Below are positions 1-8,672 of a stretch of 64,000 nucleotides of DNA, piece after piece. Under the pieces are notes generated by a model. The model saw nothing but the letters and a program-made list of their open reading frames with translations. It did not search any database and was not told the origin of the DNA. This DNA is from Paenibacillus lycopersici (GTDB lineage Bacteria > Bacillota > Bacilli > Paenibacillales > Paenibacillaceae), in assembly GCF_010119935.1 (NCBI RefSeq), contig NZ_CP048209.1, forward strand, positions 3,475,001 through 3,539,000, written 5' to 3'. The number at the start of each line of letters is the position of its first letter. The stretch's first letter is position 1. The translations under genes and the position numbers were made by a program.

Positions 1-1
1 C

Positions 2-997
2 GGACCGACGGTATCGGGTCTCATTCTCGATCAGCTGGAATGGCGCTGGCTGTTCTACCTCATCATTCCGCTTGCGGCATTCTCGATTATTTTCGCATCG
101 ATCTATATGAAGAACGTATCGAAGATCACGAAGCCGAAGGTTGACATCCTGTCGATCATTCTCTCGACGATCGGCTTTGGCGGTGTCGTATACGGATTCA
201 GTAAGTCGGGCGACCTTGGCTGGGGCGATCCCCAAGTGTATTTGATGGTCGCGGCAGGCGTCCTCGGTATTCTGGTCTTTGCCGTGCGCCAGATGACGCT
301 CAAAAGCCCGGTTATGGATATGCGCGCGTTCAAGTTCCCTATGTTCGCTCTCGTTACGGTGCTTATGCTCGTGATGATGATGACGTTGTTCTCGACGCTG
401 ACATTGCTGCCGATGTACCTGCAAGGTCCGCTGATGCTGACGGCCTTCACTTCGGGTCTGATTATGCTGCCGGGCGGCATTGTCAACGGAATGATGGCGC
501 CCGTAGCCGGCATTCTGTTCGACAAATTCGGGCCGCGCGTCCTCGTTATCCCGGGGCTTGCCATTGTTGTTCTCGCCGTCTACATGTTCACCGGCGTGGA
601 TATGGAGACGACGAAAGGCTACCTGATCGCGGTGCATATCATTATGATGATCGGGATATCGCTCGTGATGATGCCTGCGCAGACGACGGCGCTGAACCAG
701 CTGCCGCGCGCGCTGTATCCGCACGGTACGGCGATCATGAACACGCTGCAGCAAGTTGCCGGCGCGATCGGCGTGGCGCTGTTCATCAGCATCATGTCCA
801 ACGGCACGAAGGATTATCTCGCGAAGTCGAGCAACCCTGCAGACCCGCTTGAATCGTTAAGAGGCATGGTCGAGGGCTTGCACAATGCATTCTGGGTAGG
901 CTTCTGCATCGGCGTGCTCGCGCTCGTGATCGGCCTGTTCATTCGCCGCACGAAGCCGCCTGAAGGCGAAGAGCCGCGCCCAGGCATGGGACATTGA
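2..997 (+). CDS. DHA2-family (EmrB/QacA) MFS drug exporter, 3' part
   Basis: This is the C-terminal part of a proton-driven multidrug exporter of the 14-helix DHA2 family. The reading frame is open from base 2, so the first ATG at 107 is internal and the true start lies outside the window. The first residues read GPTVSGLILDQLEWRWLFYL, which is the antiporter motif C (GPxxGG-like) of this family followed by the conserved WRW(L/I)F turn. About nine hydrophobic segments follow. The tail is charged and cytoplasmic (RRTKPPEGEEPRP). A strong terminator follows 75 bases downstream. The family assignment is firm; the substrate cannot be inferred. Confidence 0.9.
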   Translation, partial: GPTVSGLILDQLEWRWLFYLIIPLAAFSIIFASIYMKNVSKITKPKVDILSIILSTIGFGGVVYGFSKSGDLGWGDPQVYLMVAAGVLGILVFAVRQMTLKSPVMDMRAFKFPMFALVTVLMLVMMMTLFSTLTLLPMYLQGPLMLTAFTSGLIMLPGGIVNGMMAPVAGILFDKFGPRVLVIPGLAIVVLAVYMFTGVDMETTKGYLIAVHIIMMIGISLVMMPAQTTALNQLPRALYPHGTAIMNTLQQVAGAIGVALFISIMSNGTKDYLAKSSNPADPLESLRGMVEGLHNAFWVGFCIGVLALVIGLFIRRTKPPEGEEPRPGMGH

Positions 998-1073
998 GTG
1001 ACGCCACGATCGCTTACTAACCATATGAAGGCAGCCGGTGCAATAGCGCGCTGACTTCAAGCGGCCATGAAAG

Positions 1074-1106
1074 CCGCGGAATCCGACGGGATTCCGCGGT
1101 TTTTTT
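1074..1106 (+). terminator. Rho-independent terminator after the DHA2 exporter
   Basis: An 11-bp perfect stem (1074-1084 with 1089-1099) has a GACG loop and is followed by seven T residues. It ends the exporter transcript and insulates the S-layer-type gene. Confidence 0.9.
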
Positions 1107-1110
1107 CTTG

Positions 1111-1142
1111 TTGATTCTGCGTTTATTGCTGTTCGATATAAT
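1111..1142 (+). promoter_or_regulatory. Putative sigma-A promoter of the SLH surface protein gene
   Basis: A perfect TATAAT lies at 1137-1142, directly after the upstream terminator and 46 bases before the GTG start. The best -35 match, TTGATT at 1111-1116, is 20 bp away, longer than the ideal 17 bp, so only the -10 is convincing. Confidence 0.45.
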
Positions 1143-1188
1143 GATTCGGGAAGCATCAACGATCATACATGGTAAAGGTGGGTTATAT

Positions 1189-4100
1189 GTGAAGGAACGG
1201 AACGGCGCGAAGACGGCCGGGGGTAATCCCGGAAGAAAGCTGACGATGATTTTGGCCGGCTCGCTTGTGGCGGTGTCGGTGTTCTCGCCCATGGGGGGAA
1301 AAGTGGCATATGCTTTTGATCAACTGGGCGGGAATGGTACATCGGACGACCCGTGGCAAATCACCAATCGACAGCAATTGGAATTAATCGGGTATGCGCA
1401 ATATTCGTATAGCAGTCCTTATATTTTGATGAACGACATTGATCTATCCGATGCGAACTGGTTTCCGATCCGCTACTTGTCCGGGACGTTCGACGGCAAC
1501 GGCAAAAAAATCACAGGCTTGAATATCGATATGCCCGACGATGACAATGTCGGTTTATTCGCCGAAATTTTGAACGGGCATGTATACAACTTAACTGTCG
1601 AAACCGGTCAGGAAGGCATTACCGGCCACGATAACGTCGGCATCATTGCCGGGTCCGTCGAGCAAACGGACGATGATGATAACGGCATGTCGACAACATC
1701 CTTAATGTTCATTTCCGCCACGGGAGACGTTAAAGGGAATAAAAATGTCGGCGGCTTGGTCGGCAAGGCCAGCGGAGACGACAATGCGAGCATGGCGTTT
1801 GCGTACAATCATATCGGTCCGGGTACCGTGACCGGCGCCAATTCGGTTGGAGGACTGGCAGGATTCCTGATGAGCGGATTGGTATACAGCTCTCATGCCG
1901 AAGCTTTCGTAGCTGCGGGAGAAGGCGACGCAGAGGAAGATCATTCGCGGATAGGAGGTCTGCTCGGAGCCTTTACCGACTCGAACGTTACCAGAAGCTA
2001 TTCGGCAGGGACTGTCGATACCTCCTCGGTTTCTCCGGAAACGGATGATGTCGGCGGTCTGATTGGATCTTCAATGTCATCGAATATCCGTGATTCGTAT
2101 TCAACCGCCCACGTATCCGGCGGCAATGCCGTAGGCGGCCTGATCGGATACACCGTATACGACTTGATCTCGCGCAGTTATGCGGCAGGCGAGGTAGAAG
2201 CCTCGGGCACCCAAGCGGGCGGCTTGATCGGTTTGAACAATCAAGATCAAACACAGTCGTTCGTCCGAGCCTCTTATTGGGATACGGAAGCGTCGCACCA
2301 GCCGGATCTGATGGAAAATGACGATCGGTATGGCCGTGGACTGGATACCATGCTAATGAAAATCCAGGCAACCTTCACGTCGGATTCGGAAACCGATAAC
2401 AACTGGGATTTCGAGCATGTGTGGCATGTGGAGGGCGGCCGTTACCCGCAGCTATACGCCGGCATGGACATCCGTTTCCATGCGGAGCCGCAATTCGTCT
2501 CCAATCAGAGCGTAAGCGAGCACGAAGTTACATTCAATATGGATTCCGAGTGGTTGGGCTATGGCCATCACATTCGCGTCTATGATGCAAGCGATGACGA
2601 TACTCCGGTAGATTCGTTCGTCGCCGGGACGCATGCTTCCGTGCCGGTCATGCTCGATACGGCGGGCATGAACGATGGAACGCATACTCTGAATGCCGGC
2701 TATTATTTCGAGGACCAGTACGGCAATCGAACAAGCGTGTTTCATCCCAGCATTGCCGTTGACAGTACGTCGCCCGTTTGGGATAACGGCGCTTCGATCG
2801 CTAAGAATGAGACCAACGGCAGCATCGAGTTAACTTGGGACGAAGCTTCCGACGGGGAAGGCAGCGGCATCGATCATTATAATGTGTATGTCGACGGGCT
2901 ACCTCACCAGGTCGAAGCTCCGTCAGACACCCTTACCGCTCCCCCGACGTCAGCGGTATATGAAATTGAGGCCGTAGACCGGGCGGGCAATAAAAGCATG
3001 CTGCTGGCGGAAGGAGCGGCAGGAACGCCTTCGACGACGAACATCAGCGGGTCGAAGAATATCGTAATCGGTCCAACGCTGCCCGTGTTCTATACCGCTT
3101 CCGTAACGGGCGCTCCAACCTACTCGGCAGGGATCTTCGGTCCCGTCTATTATGGGGGAACGATGGCGTTCTACGTTGACGGCGTTCTTCAAACCGATAA
3201 CGTGCCATTGACTTCGATCGTCACGGGGCTGCCTCCCTACGGTATATTTAACTGGATTAACTACAACGATATCTCGGAAGGCGCGCATACGATTAAAGCC
3301 GTATACTCCGGCTATACGGGCGATTTCCATGGAACCAATTACGCTGTGGATGCTAGCGAAGCGACGTACGAGATCACGCTGAGCGGTCTGAACGTCACGT
3401 CGATCGATCCGAGCGGCGCGGAGAATAACGGCAAGACGAAGCTGACGGTGTCGCCGGATGCTGCGGCAGGTCATAAGCTGGTCTATCGGAACTTCGGCGT
3501 CAGCGACGTGACCCAGCCGAACGTCGGCGACGTGCTGCCGGGGACGGGATACGCCGACTTGCCTGCCGGCGGTCTCGTTCCGGCGGCAATGGGCGATAAG
3601 ATCGGTGTCGTGGAAGTTGACATCTCGACCGGTAAAGTGGTTCACTACGGCCAAGCGATGGCCTTTTCGATGGACGAGCCAGAGGGACCGGGCGCGGCAG
3701 CGGGGCTGACGGTAACGTCGGCCGATCCGAGCGGCGCGGAGAATGACGGCAAGACGAAGCTGACGGTGACGCCGGACGCAACGGAGGGCAACAAGCAGGT
3801 ATACCGCAACTTCGGCAGCGGCAGCGTGACCGTGCCGAACGTCGGCGATGTACTGACGGGTTACGCCGATCTGCCTGCCGATGGTCTGATCGCGGCAGCG
3901 AGCGGCGATAAGATCGCGGTTGCGGAAGTAGATGCGTCGACGGGCCAGGCGGTACGCTTCGGCCAAACGACGGCGGTCGTAACGGACGAACCGGCTGGAC
4001 CGGATGCGGCAGCGGGGCTGACGGTAACGTCGGCCGATCCGAGCGGCGCGGAGAATGACGGCAAGACGAAGCTGACGGTAACGCCGAGCGCAACGGAGGG

Positions 4101-6549
4101 CAACAAGTTGGTATACCGCAGCTTCGGCAGCGGCAGCGTGACCGTGCCGAACGTCGGCGATGTGCTGACGGGTTACGCCGATCTGCCTGCCGATGGTCTG
4201 ATCGCGGCAGCGAGCGGCGATAAGATCGCGGTTGCGGAAGTAGACGCGGCGACAGGCCAGGTGGTACGCTTCGGTCAAGCAACAGCGGTCGTAACGGACG
4301 AGCCGGCGGGACCGGATGCGGCAACGGGACTGACGGTAACGTCGGCCGATCCGAGCGGCGCGGAGAATGACGGCAAGACGAAGCTGACGGTAACGCCGAG
4401 CGCAACGGAGGGCAACAAGTTGGTATACCGCAACTTCGGCAGCGGCAGCGTGACCGTGCCGAACGTCGGCGACGTGCTGACGGGTTACGCCGATCTGCCT
4501 ATCGATGGCCTGATCGCGGCAGCGAGCGGCGATAAGATCGCGGTTGCGGAAGTAGACGCGGCGACGGGCCAGGCGGTACGCTTCGGCCAAGCAACAGCGG
4601 TCGTAACGGACGAACCGGCTGGACCGGGCGCGGCAGCGGGGCTGACGGTAACGTCGGTCGATCCGAGCGGCGCGGAGAATGACGGCAAGACGAAGCTGAC
4701 GGTGACGCCAGATGCAACGGAGGGCAACAAGTTGGTATACCGCAGCTTCGGCAGCGGCAGCGTGACCGTGCCGAACGTCGGCGATGTGCTGACGGGTTAC
4801 GCCGATCTGCCTGCCGATGGTCTGATCGCGGCAGCGAGCGGCGATAAGATCGCGGTTGCGGAAGTAGACGCGGCGACGGGCCAGGCGGTACGCTTCGGTC
4901 AAGCAACAGCGGTCGTAACGGACGAGCCGGCGGGACCGGATGCGGCAGCGGGACTGACGGTAACGTCGGCCGATCCGAGCGGCGCGGAGAATGACGGCAA
5001 GACGAAGCTGACGGTGTCGCCTGACGCAACGGAGGGCAACAAGCAGGTATACCGCAACTTCGGCAGCGGCAGCGTGACCGTGCCGAACGTCGGCGATGTA
5101 CTGACGGGTTACGCCGATCTGCCTGCCGATGGCCTGATCGCGGCAACGAGCGGCGATAAGATCGCGGTTGCGGAAGTAGATGCGTCGACAGGCCAAGCGG
5201 TACGCTTCGGCCAAACGACGGCGGTCGTAACGAATGAACCGACAGTGACGCCGAATAAGCCATCTCCTGGGTCTTCTACATCCGTACCAAGCGCAACGGA
5301 TGATGTGGAAGTTCTCGTCAACGGCAAAGCCGAAAGTCTCGGCAAGTCGAAGACATCCGAGGTCGGCGGCATGAAGAAGACGACCATTACCATCGACCCC
5401 GCCAAGCTGCAGGCGAAGCTGGATGCGGAAGGCAGTCATGCGGTGGTGACCATACCGGTCAATACGGCAGCGGATTCCATCATTGGCGAATTGAACGGAC
5501 AACTTATTAAAAACATGGAGAACGCATCGGCTACGCTTGTTCTCCGAACGGAGCGCGCAACGTACACCTTGCCGGCGGCGCAGATCAACATCGATGCGAT
5601 ATCCGCACAACTTGGCCAATCGGTGGCGCTGGAAGACATCAAGCTGCAAGTCGAGATTGCCGTTCCGGCTGCGGATCAGGTCAAATTGGTGGAAAACGCG
5701 GCGGAGAAAGGCACTTTCACGCTTGTCGTGCCGCCGGTGGAATTCACGATTCGGGCGATTTACGGAGACCAGACCGTTGAAGTCGCTTCATTTAACGCCT
5801 ACGTAGAGCGTACGATCGCGATTCCGGACGGCGTCGATCTGAGCAAGATTACGACGGGCGTCGTCGTTGATCCGGACGGTACGGTACGCCACGTACCGAC
5901 GAAGATCGTCATGATTGACGGCAAGCCGTACGCGAAGATCAGCAGCTTAACCAACAGCATGTATTCCGTCGTTTGGCATCCGATCGAATTTGCCGACATG
6001 ACCAAGCATTGGGCGAAGGATGCGGTCAACGACATGGGATCGCGAATGATCATCGAGGGAACCGGCAATGGCCTGTTCAGTCCCGACCGCGAGATCACGC
6101 GCGCCGAGTTCGCCGCGATCGTCGTTCGCGCGCTCGGACTGAAACAGGAGAGCGGAGCGGGCGCCTTCTCGGATGTGGCGGCGTCGGACTGGTATGCCGG
6201 GGCGGTGAACGCCGCGGTCAAGCATGGGTTGATCAATGGCTTCGAGGACGGCGCCTTCCGCCCGAGTGAGCGCATTACGCGTGAACAGGCGATGGCGATC
6301 GTCGCCAAGGCGATGAAGGTGACCGGCTTGAAGGATCGGCTTCCGGCCCAATCGACAGAGGCAGCGCTGCGTTCGTTCGCGGATGTGGCCGAGGCGTCCG
6401 GCTGGGCGAAGGCCGGCATTGCCGACAGCCTGCAGGCCGGAATCGTAACAGGCCGAGGCGATGCCGTTCTGGCGCCGAAAGCTAATGTTACGCGCGCCGA
6501 AGTCGCCATGATGGTGCGGAACCTCCTTCAGAAGTCCGATCTGATCTAA
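1189..6549 (+). CDS. Giant S-layer-type surface protein: GLUG repeats, six near-identical repeats, three SLH domains
   Basis: This is a secreted cell-surface protein anchored to secondary wall polymer by SLH domains. I choose the GTG at 1189 because AAAGGTGGG lies six bases upstream and it yields a clean signal peptide (KLTMILAGSLVAVSVFS, cleavage near AYA-FDQ). Domains in order are: GLUG-type repeats with recurring VGGLxG blocks (about residues 165-365); Ig/FN3-like segments (about 430-730); six tandem repeats of about 104 residues (about 734-1352); a beta-rich linker (about 1370-1595); and SLH domains starting near 1601, 1659 and 1729. The length of 1,786 residues is far above a plain S-layer protein, which suggests an adhesin or polymer-binding role. 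The function is inferred from domain content only. Confidence 0.92.
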   Translation: MKERNGAKTAGGNPGRKLTMILAGSLVAVSVFSPMGGKVAYAFDQLGGNGTSDDPWQITNRQQLELIGYAQYSYSSPYILMNDIDLSDANWFPIRYLSGTFDGNGKKITGLNIDMPDDDNVGLFAEILNGHVYNLTVETGQEGITGHDNVGIIAGSVEQTDDDDNGMSTTSLMFISATGDVKGNKNVGGLVGKASGDDNASMAFAYNHIGPGTVTGANSVGGLAGFLMSGLVYSSHAEAFVAAGEGDAEEDHSRIGGLLGAFTDSNVTRSYSAGTVDTSSVSPETDDVGGLIGSSMSSNIRDSYSTAHVSGGNAVGGLIGYTVYDLISRSYAAGEVEASGTQAGGLIGLNNQDQTQSFVRASYWDTEASHQPDLMENDDRYGRGLDTMLMKIQATFTSDSETDNNWDFEHVWHVEGGRYPQLYAGMDIRFHAEPQFVSNQSVSEHEVTFNMDSEWLGYGHHIRVYDASDDDTPVDSFVAGTHASVPVMLDTAGMNDGTHTLNAGYYFEDQYGNRTSVFHPSIAVDSTSPVWDNGASIAKNETNGSIELTWDEASDGEGSGIDHYNVYVDGLPHQVEAPSDTLTAPPTSAVYEIEAVDRAGNKSMLLAEGAAGTPSTTNISGSKNIVIGPTLPVFYTASVTGAPTYSAGIFGPVYYGGTMAFYVDGVLQTDNVPLTSIVTGLPPYGIFNWINYNDISEGAHTIKAVYSGYTGDFHGTNYAVDASEATYEITLSGLNVTSIDPSGAENNGKTKLTVSPDAAAGHKLVYRNFGVSDVTQPNVGDVLPGTGYADLPAGGLVPAAMGDKIGVVEVDISTGKVVHYGQAMAFSMDEPEGPGAAAGLTVTSADPSGAENDGKTKLTVTPDATEGNKQVYRNFGSGSVTVPNVGDVLTGYADLPADGLIAAASGDKIAVAEVDASTGQAVRFGQTTAVVTDEPAGPDAAAGLTVTSADPSGAENDGKTKLTVTPSATEGNKLVYRSFGSGSVTVPNVGDVLTGYADLPADGLIAAASGDKIAVAEVDAATGQVVRFGQATAVVTDEPAGPDAATGLTVTSADPSGAENDGKTKLTVTPSATEGNKLVYRNFGSGSVTVPNVGDVLTGYADLPIDGLIAAASGDKIAVAEVDAATGQAVRFGQATAVVTDEPAGPGAAAGLTVTSVDPSGAENDGKTKLTVTPDATEGNKLVYRSFGSGSVTVPNVGDVLTGYADLPADGLIAAASGDKIAVAEVDAATGQAVRFGQATAVVTDEPAGPDAAAGLTVTSADPSGAENDGKTKLTVSPDATEGNKQVYRNFGSGSVTVPNVGDVLTGYADLPADGLIAATSGDKIAVAEVDASTGQAVRFGQTTAVVTNEPTVTPNKPSPGSSTSVPSATDDVEVLVNGKAESLGKSKTSEVGGMKKTTITIDPAKLQAKLDAEGSHAVVTIPVNTAADSIIGELNGQLIKNMENASATLVLRTERATYTLPAAQINIDAISAQLGQSVALEDIKLQVEIAVPAADQVKLVENAAEKGTFTLVVPPVEFTIRAIYGDQTVEVASFNAYVERTIAIPDGVDLSKITTGVVVDPDGTVRHVPTKIVMIDGKPYAKISSLTNSMYSVVWHPIEFADMTKHWAKDAVNDMGSRMIIEGTGNGLFSPDREITRAEFAAIVVRALGLKQESGAGAFSDVAASDWYAGAVNAAVKHGLINGFEDGAFRPSERITREQAMAIVAKAMKVTGLKDRLPAQSTEAALRSFADVAEASGWAKAGIADSLQAGIVTGRGDAVLAPKANVTRAEVAMMVRNLLQKSDLI
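3388..5244 (+). repeat. Six tandem repeats (one of 318 bp, five of 312 bp) inside the SLH protein gene
   Basis: Unit starts are at 3388, 3706, 4018, 4330, 4642 and 4954. The first unit is diverged and two codons longer. The other five are almost identical in DNA as well as protein, each beginning LTVTSADPSGAENDGKTKLT and containing VTVPNVGDVLTGYADLP. Near-identity at synonymous positions points to recent expansion or gene conversion. It also makes this stretch prone to copy-number change and assembly collapse. Confidence 0.95.
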
Positions 6550-6560
6550 CCGTCTATCAG

Positions 6561-6604
6561 CAAGAGTCTTCGAACCGATCGGGTTCCGAAGGCTCTTGTT
6601 TGAT
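6561..6604 (+). terminator. Terminator after the SLH protein gene
   Basis: A long imperfect hairpin (CAAGAGTCTTCG paired with CGAAGGCTCTTG, plus inner AACC/GGTT) starts 12 bases after the stop codon and ends in a short T-rich tail. Confidence 0.75.
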
Positions 6605-6724
6605 TATTGGATCCGGGTTGAAGCATCGGACAGGATAGTTCAATACACTTCGCGAATGCATTTATATAGTAGATTCAATTACAGTAGTTTCATTTTATAG
6701 TCAATCTCGCGAGGAAGTGAGTAC

Positions 6725-7081
6725 ATGAATCCAAGCCCTTATATTGAATTGGTTCGCGCGATCGCGCTTTCGCTGCCAGGCGCGGAAGAGGGCATGTCTT
6801 AGGGAACGACGGCATTCCGGGTCAAAGGGAAGTTATTCGCTCGCCTGCATCAGGATGGCCAATCGCTCGTCCTTAAAGTCGCATTTGAAGACCGGGAGTT
6901 TTTGCTTGAACTTCACCCGGCTATTTTCTACCTAACGGATCATTATCGCAATCATCCAAGCGTACTGGTAAGACTTGCGGCTGTAGATCGGCATGTACTG
7001 CAAGAATATATCGAGCTTGCTTGGTTAAGATGCGCTCCGAAGCGATTGGCAGCAGCATATACGCGCAATGCCGCCGATTGA
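6725..7081 (+). pseudogene. MmcQ/YjbR-family protein gene broken by an in-frame amber codon
   Basis: The frame starting at ATG 6725 (AGGAAGTGA upstream) reads MNPSPYIELVRAIALSLPGA, then hits TAG at 6800-6802. It then continues without a further stop to TGA at 7079. The continuation, GTTAFRVKGKLFARLHQDGQ, is the conserved core of the MmcQ/YjbR (DUF419) family, in which a Tyr-Gly-Thr is normal at exactly the broken position. A single change from TAT or TAC to TAG therefore explains the disruption. The total length of 118 codons fits the family. Nothing else is decayed, so the mutation is recent, is a sequencing error, or is read through. Confidence 0.8.
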
Positions 7082-7155
7082 GGCAGGACGGTACATTTCA
7101 TCAGAAGTAAGGCGCGCGGGAAGCATGAAGACTTGACCAAATGGAGTGATACGAT

Positions 7156-7725
7156 ATGCTCAAGCCATATTTAATCATTGTCACTGGCAGGCCGGGTTCA
7201 GGGAAAACGACCTTCTCTAAGGTGCTTGGCAATGAAATTTGGATGCCCGTCATCAGCCGGGACCAGATCAAGGAAGGATATGTGCATACTTTCGCGAGAA
7301 GGCATAGCGAGCTTCCGGAGGAGAGCAATTTAAGGGCAACGGAAATCTTCTTCGATACGCTCATGGGGCTGATCGCCAACCAGGTGTCGGTAATTGCCGA
7401 AGCGGCGTTCCAGCATCGGATTTGGTCGACCAGGCTTGAACCGTTCATGGGCAAGGCGCAGGTGAAATTGTGCCTTTGCAAGGTTGACGGCAAGGTCGCG
7501 CTCGACAGGTTCGTACGACGGGGGCTGGACAATCCGCTCAGGGAGTACTTCCATGGTGATAAAGGAATCGACATGGCGAGGAAAGGCATGGCGCCCTGCG
7601 TGAGTCCTTACGAGGAGCCCCGGCTCGACGTACCTACGTTCGCTATTGATACTTCAGGGGAATACAGCCCTTCGATCAAGGAACTAAGCAGGAAAATATT
7701 TGGCAGCAGCTGTGATTTACACTAA
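7156..7725 (+). CDS. P-loop AAA/zeta-toxin-like small-molecule kinase
   Basis: The 189-residue protein starts with a Walker A motif (GRPGSGKTT, about residues 11-19) close to the N-terminus. This is followed by SRDQIKEGY, an arrangement typical of ATP-dependent small-molecule kinases related to zeta toxins and chloramphenicol phosphotransferase. An acidic VIAEAAF strand near residue 80 resembles the second strand used for Mg-ATP binding, and basic residues near 115-125 could form the lid. It lies in the same direction 75 bases after the broken YjbR gene. The substrate is unknown. No antitoxin gene is adjacent, so a toxin role is not supported. Confidence 0.75.
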   Translation: MLKPYLIIVTGRPGSGKTTFSKVLGNEIWMPVISRDQIKEGYVHTFARRHSELPEESNLRATEIFFDTLMGLIANQVSVIAEAAFQHRIWSTRLEPFMGKAQVKLCLCKVDGKVALDRFVRRGLDNPLREYFHGDKGIDMARKGMAPCVSPYEEPRLDVPTFAIDTSGEYSPSIKELSRKIFGSSCDLH

Positions 7726-7760
7726 TTCACAATATAATTCGCCTCATGTAGCTAGGAAAT

Positions 7761-7789
7761 TAATAAAGGCTCCAAGCTGAAAGGAGCCT
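7761..7789 (-). terminator. Terminator of the secreted-protein gene
   Basis: Read on the minus strand, a 7-bp stem AGGCTCC/GGAGCCT with a 9-base loop is followed by TTTATTAA. It lies 22 bases past the stop of the gene ending at 7811. Confidence 0.75.
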
Positions 7790-7810
7790 CCGTGTCCAAT
7801 GGTTAGACGT

Positions 7811-8467
7811 TTATTTAAACTTGGCTGGAAACTGTTTAATAATCCCATCCGTAAGCATATCCGCCAGATGGATCATATGGGTCTCGTTTTTATCCGTCGC
7901 CGCAATATCGGCCTTCCAATCACCCTTAATGCAGTCCAGTACGATCTCCGTTATAAGCTGCAGGTGGGTATACAGCATATCTTGCAGCGCTTTAAACGGC
8001 CAGTTTGGATTGGCGGCGCTTAAGAACGAAGCGATTGTATCCGCGTTTTTATGCCAATCGGCCTCCAGTTTATTCACTTCGTCTTGTTTATTGGCTTTGG
8101 CGGCCACGATAATTTTCCCTGCGATCAAGATATGCTCTCTCAGTAGCTCAGCCAGTTTATTGCCTGCGGCGTCCCCGTAATACGGTTTAATCACGTTTCC
8201 GATATCCTGCTGGTTCCTCAATAGGCGGTCTAGAACGTCCTGCTGATCATAACGATCCGATACGGCGCTTACAATATAGCTCCGCGTCCAGATGGTATGG
8301 TCGATCCAAACCCGCTGCATGTCCGTTCTCAATTGAACCATCTTGGGGGAAATGCATGCTGCGTTCTGTACCGTAGCCGACTGGGCGTATACGCCTACTG
8401 GATTCAAGCTTATCATGAGCCCCACCGTTAAAAGCAACGCCAACATCGATTTGATTTTCAAGTTCAT
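7811..8467 (-). CDS. Conserved secreted helical protein of unknown function
   Basis: I place the start at 8467 because AAGGAG lies just upstream and the protein then begins with a signal peptide (LKIKSMLALLLTVGLMISLN, cleavage after VYAQ). The mature part of about 190 residues is mostly alpha-helical, with conserved-looking stretches MQRVWIDHTIWTRSYIVSAV, GNVIKPYYGDAAGNKL and NWPFKALQDMLYTHLQL. I recognise it as a family common in bacilli and actinobacteria that is often labelled glycosyltransferase or acetylglutamate kinase in databases. No motif of either enzyme is visible here, so I treat those labels as unsupported. It is transcribed away from the GH9 gene. Confidence 0.75.
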   Translation of the reverse strand: MNLKIKSMLALLLTVGLMISLNPVGVYAQSATVQNAACISPKMVQLRTDMQRVWIDHTIWTRSYIVSAVSDRYDQQDVLDRLLRNQQDIGNVIKPYYGDAAGNKLAELLREHILIAGKIIVAAKANKQDEVNKLEADWHKNADTIASFLSAANPNWPFKALQDMLYTHLQLITEIVLDCIKGDWKADIAATDKNETHMIHLADMLTDGIIKQFPAKFK

Positions 8468-8672
8468 CTGCTCCTTGTAATATTGAAATCCTACCGACTG
8501 AGTTATTATGGTTATTTTTTCCGACATTATGCACACGATCAGGGGAGCGGCAAGTGGACGGAACAGGAGTGCCGATAAGCCAATCACCTCTTTTACCGGC
8601 AATGGCCTATGCACGAGACCGCGGCTATATTATCATTACTATCAGGCATCCAAATAAGTAGGAGGCGTCATT

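Noticed and set aside
3535..3547. LPGTG in the SLH protein, like a sortase signal
   Set aside because: It is internal (in the first 106-residue repeat), is not followed by a hydrophobic segment and basic tail, and the protein already has SLH anchors. The other repeats read VLTGY at this place.
2950..5649. 899-codon open frame on the minus strand
   Set aside because: It is antisense to the repeat array of the SLH protein, is rich in Arg, His and Cys with repeated low-complexity blocks, and has no ribosome site. It results from the biased codon use of the repeats.
7156..7725. P-loop kinase as a zeta-type toxin
   Set aside because: The fold is similar, but no epsilon-like antitoxin gene is adjacent and the neighbours do not suggest a toxin-antitoxin pair.
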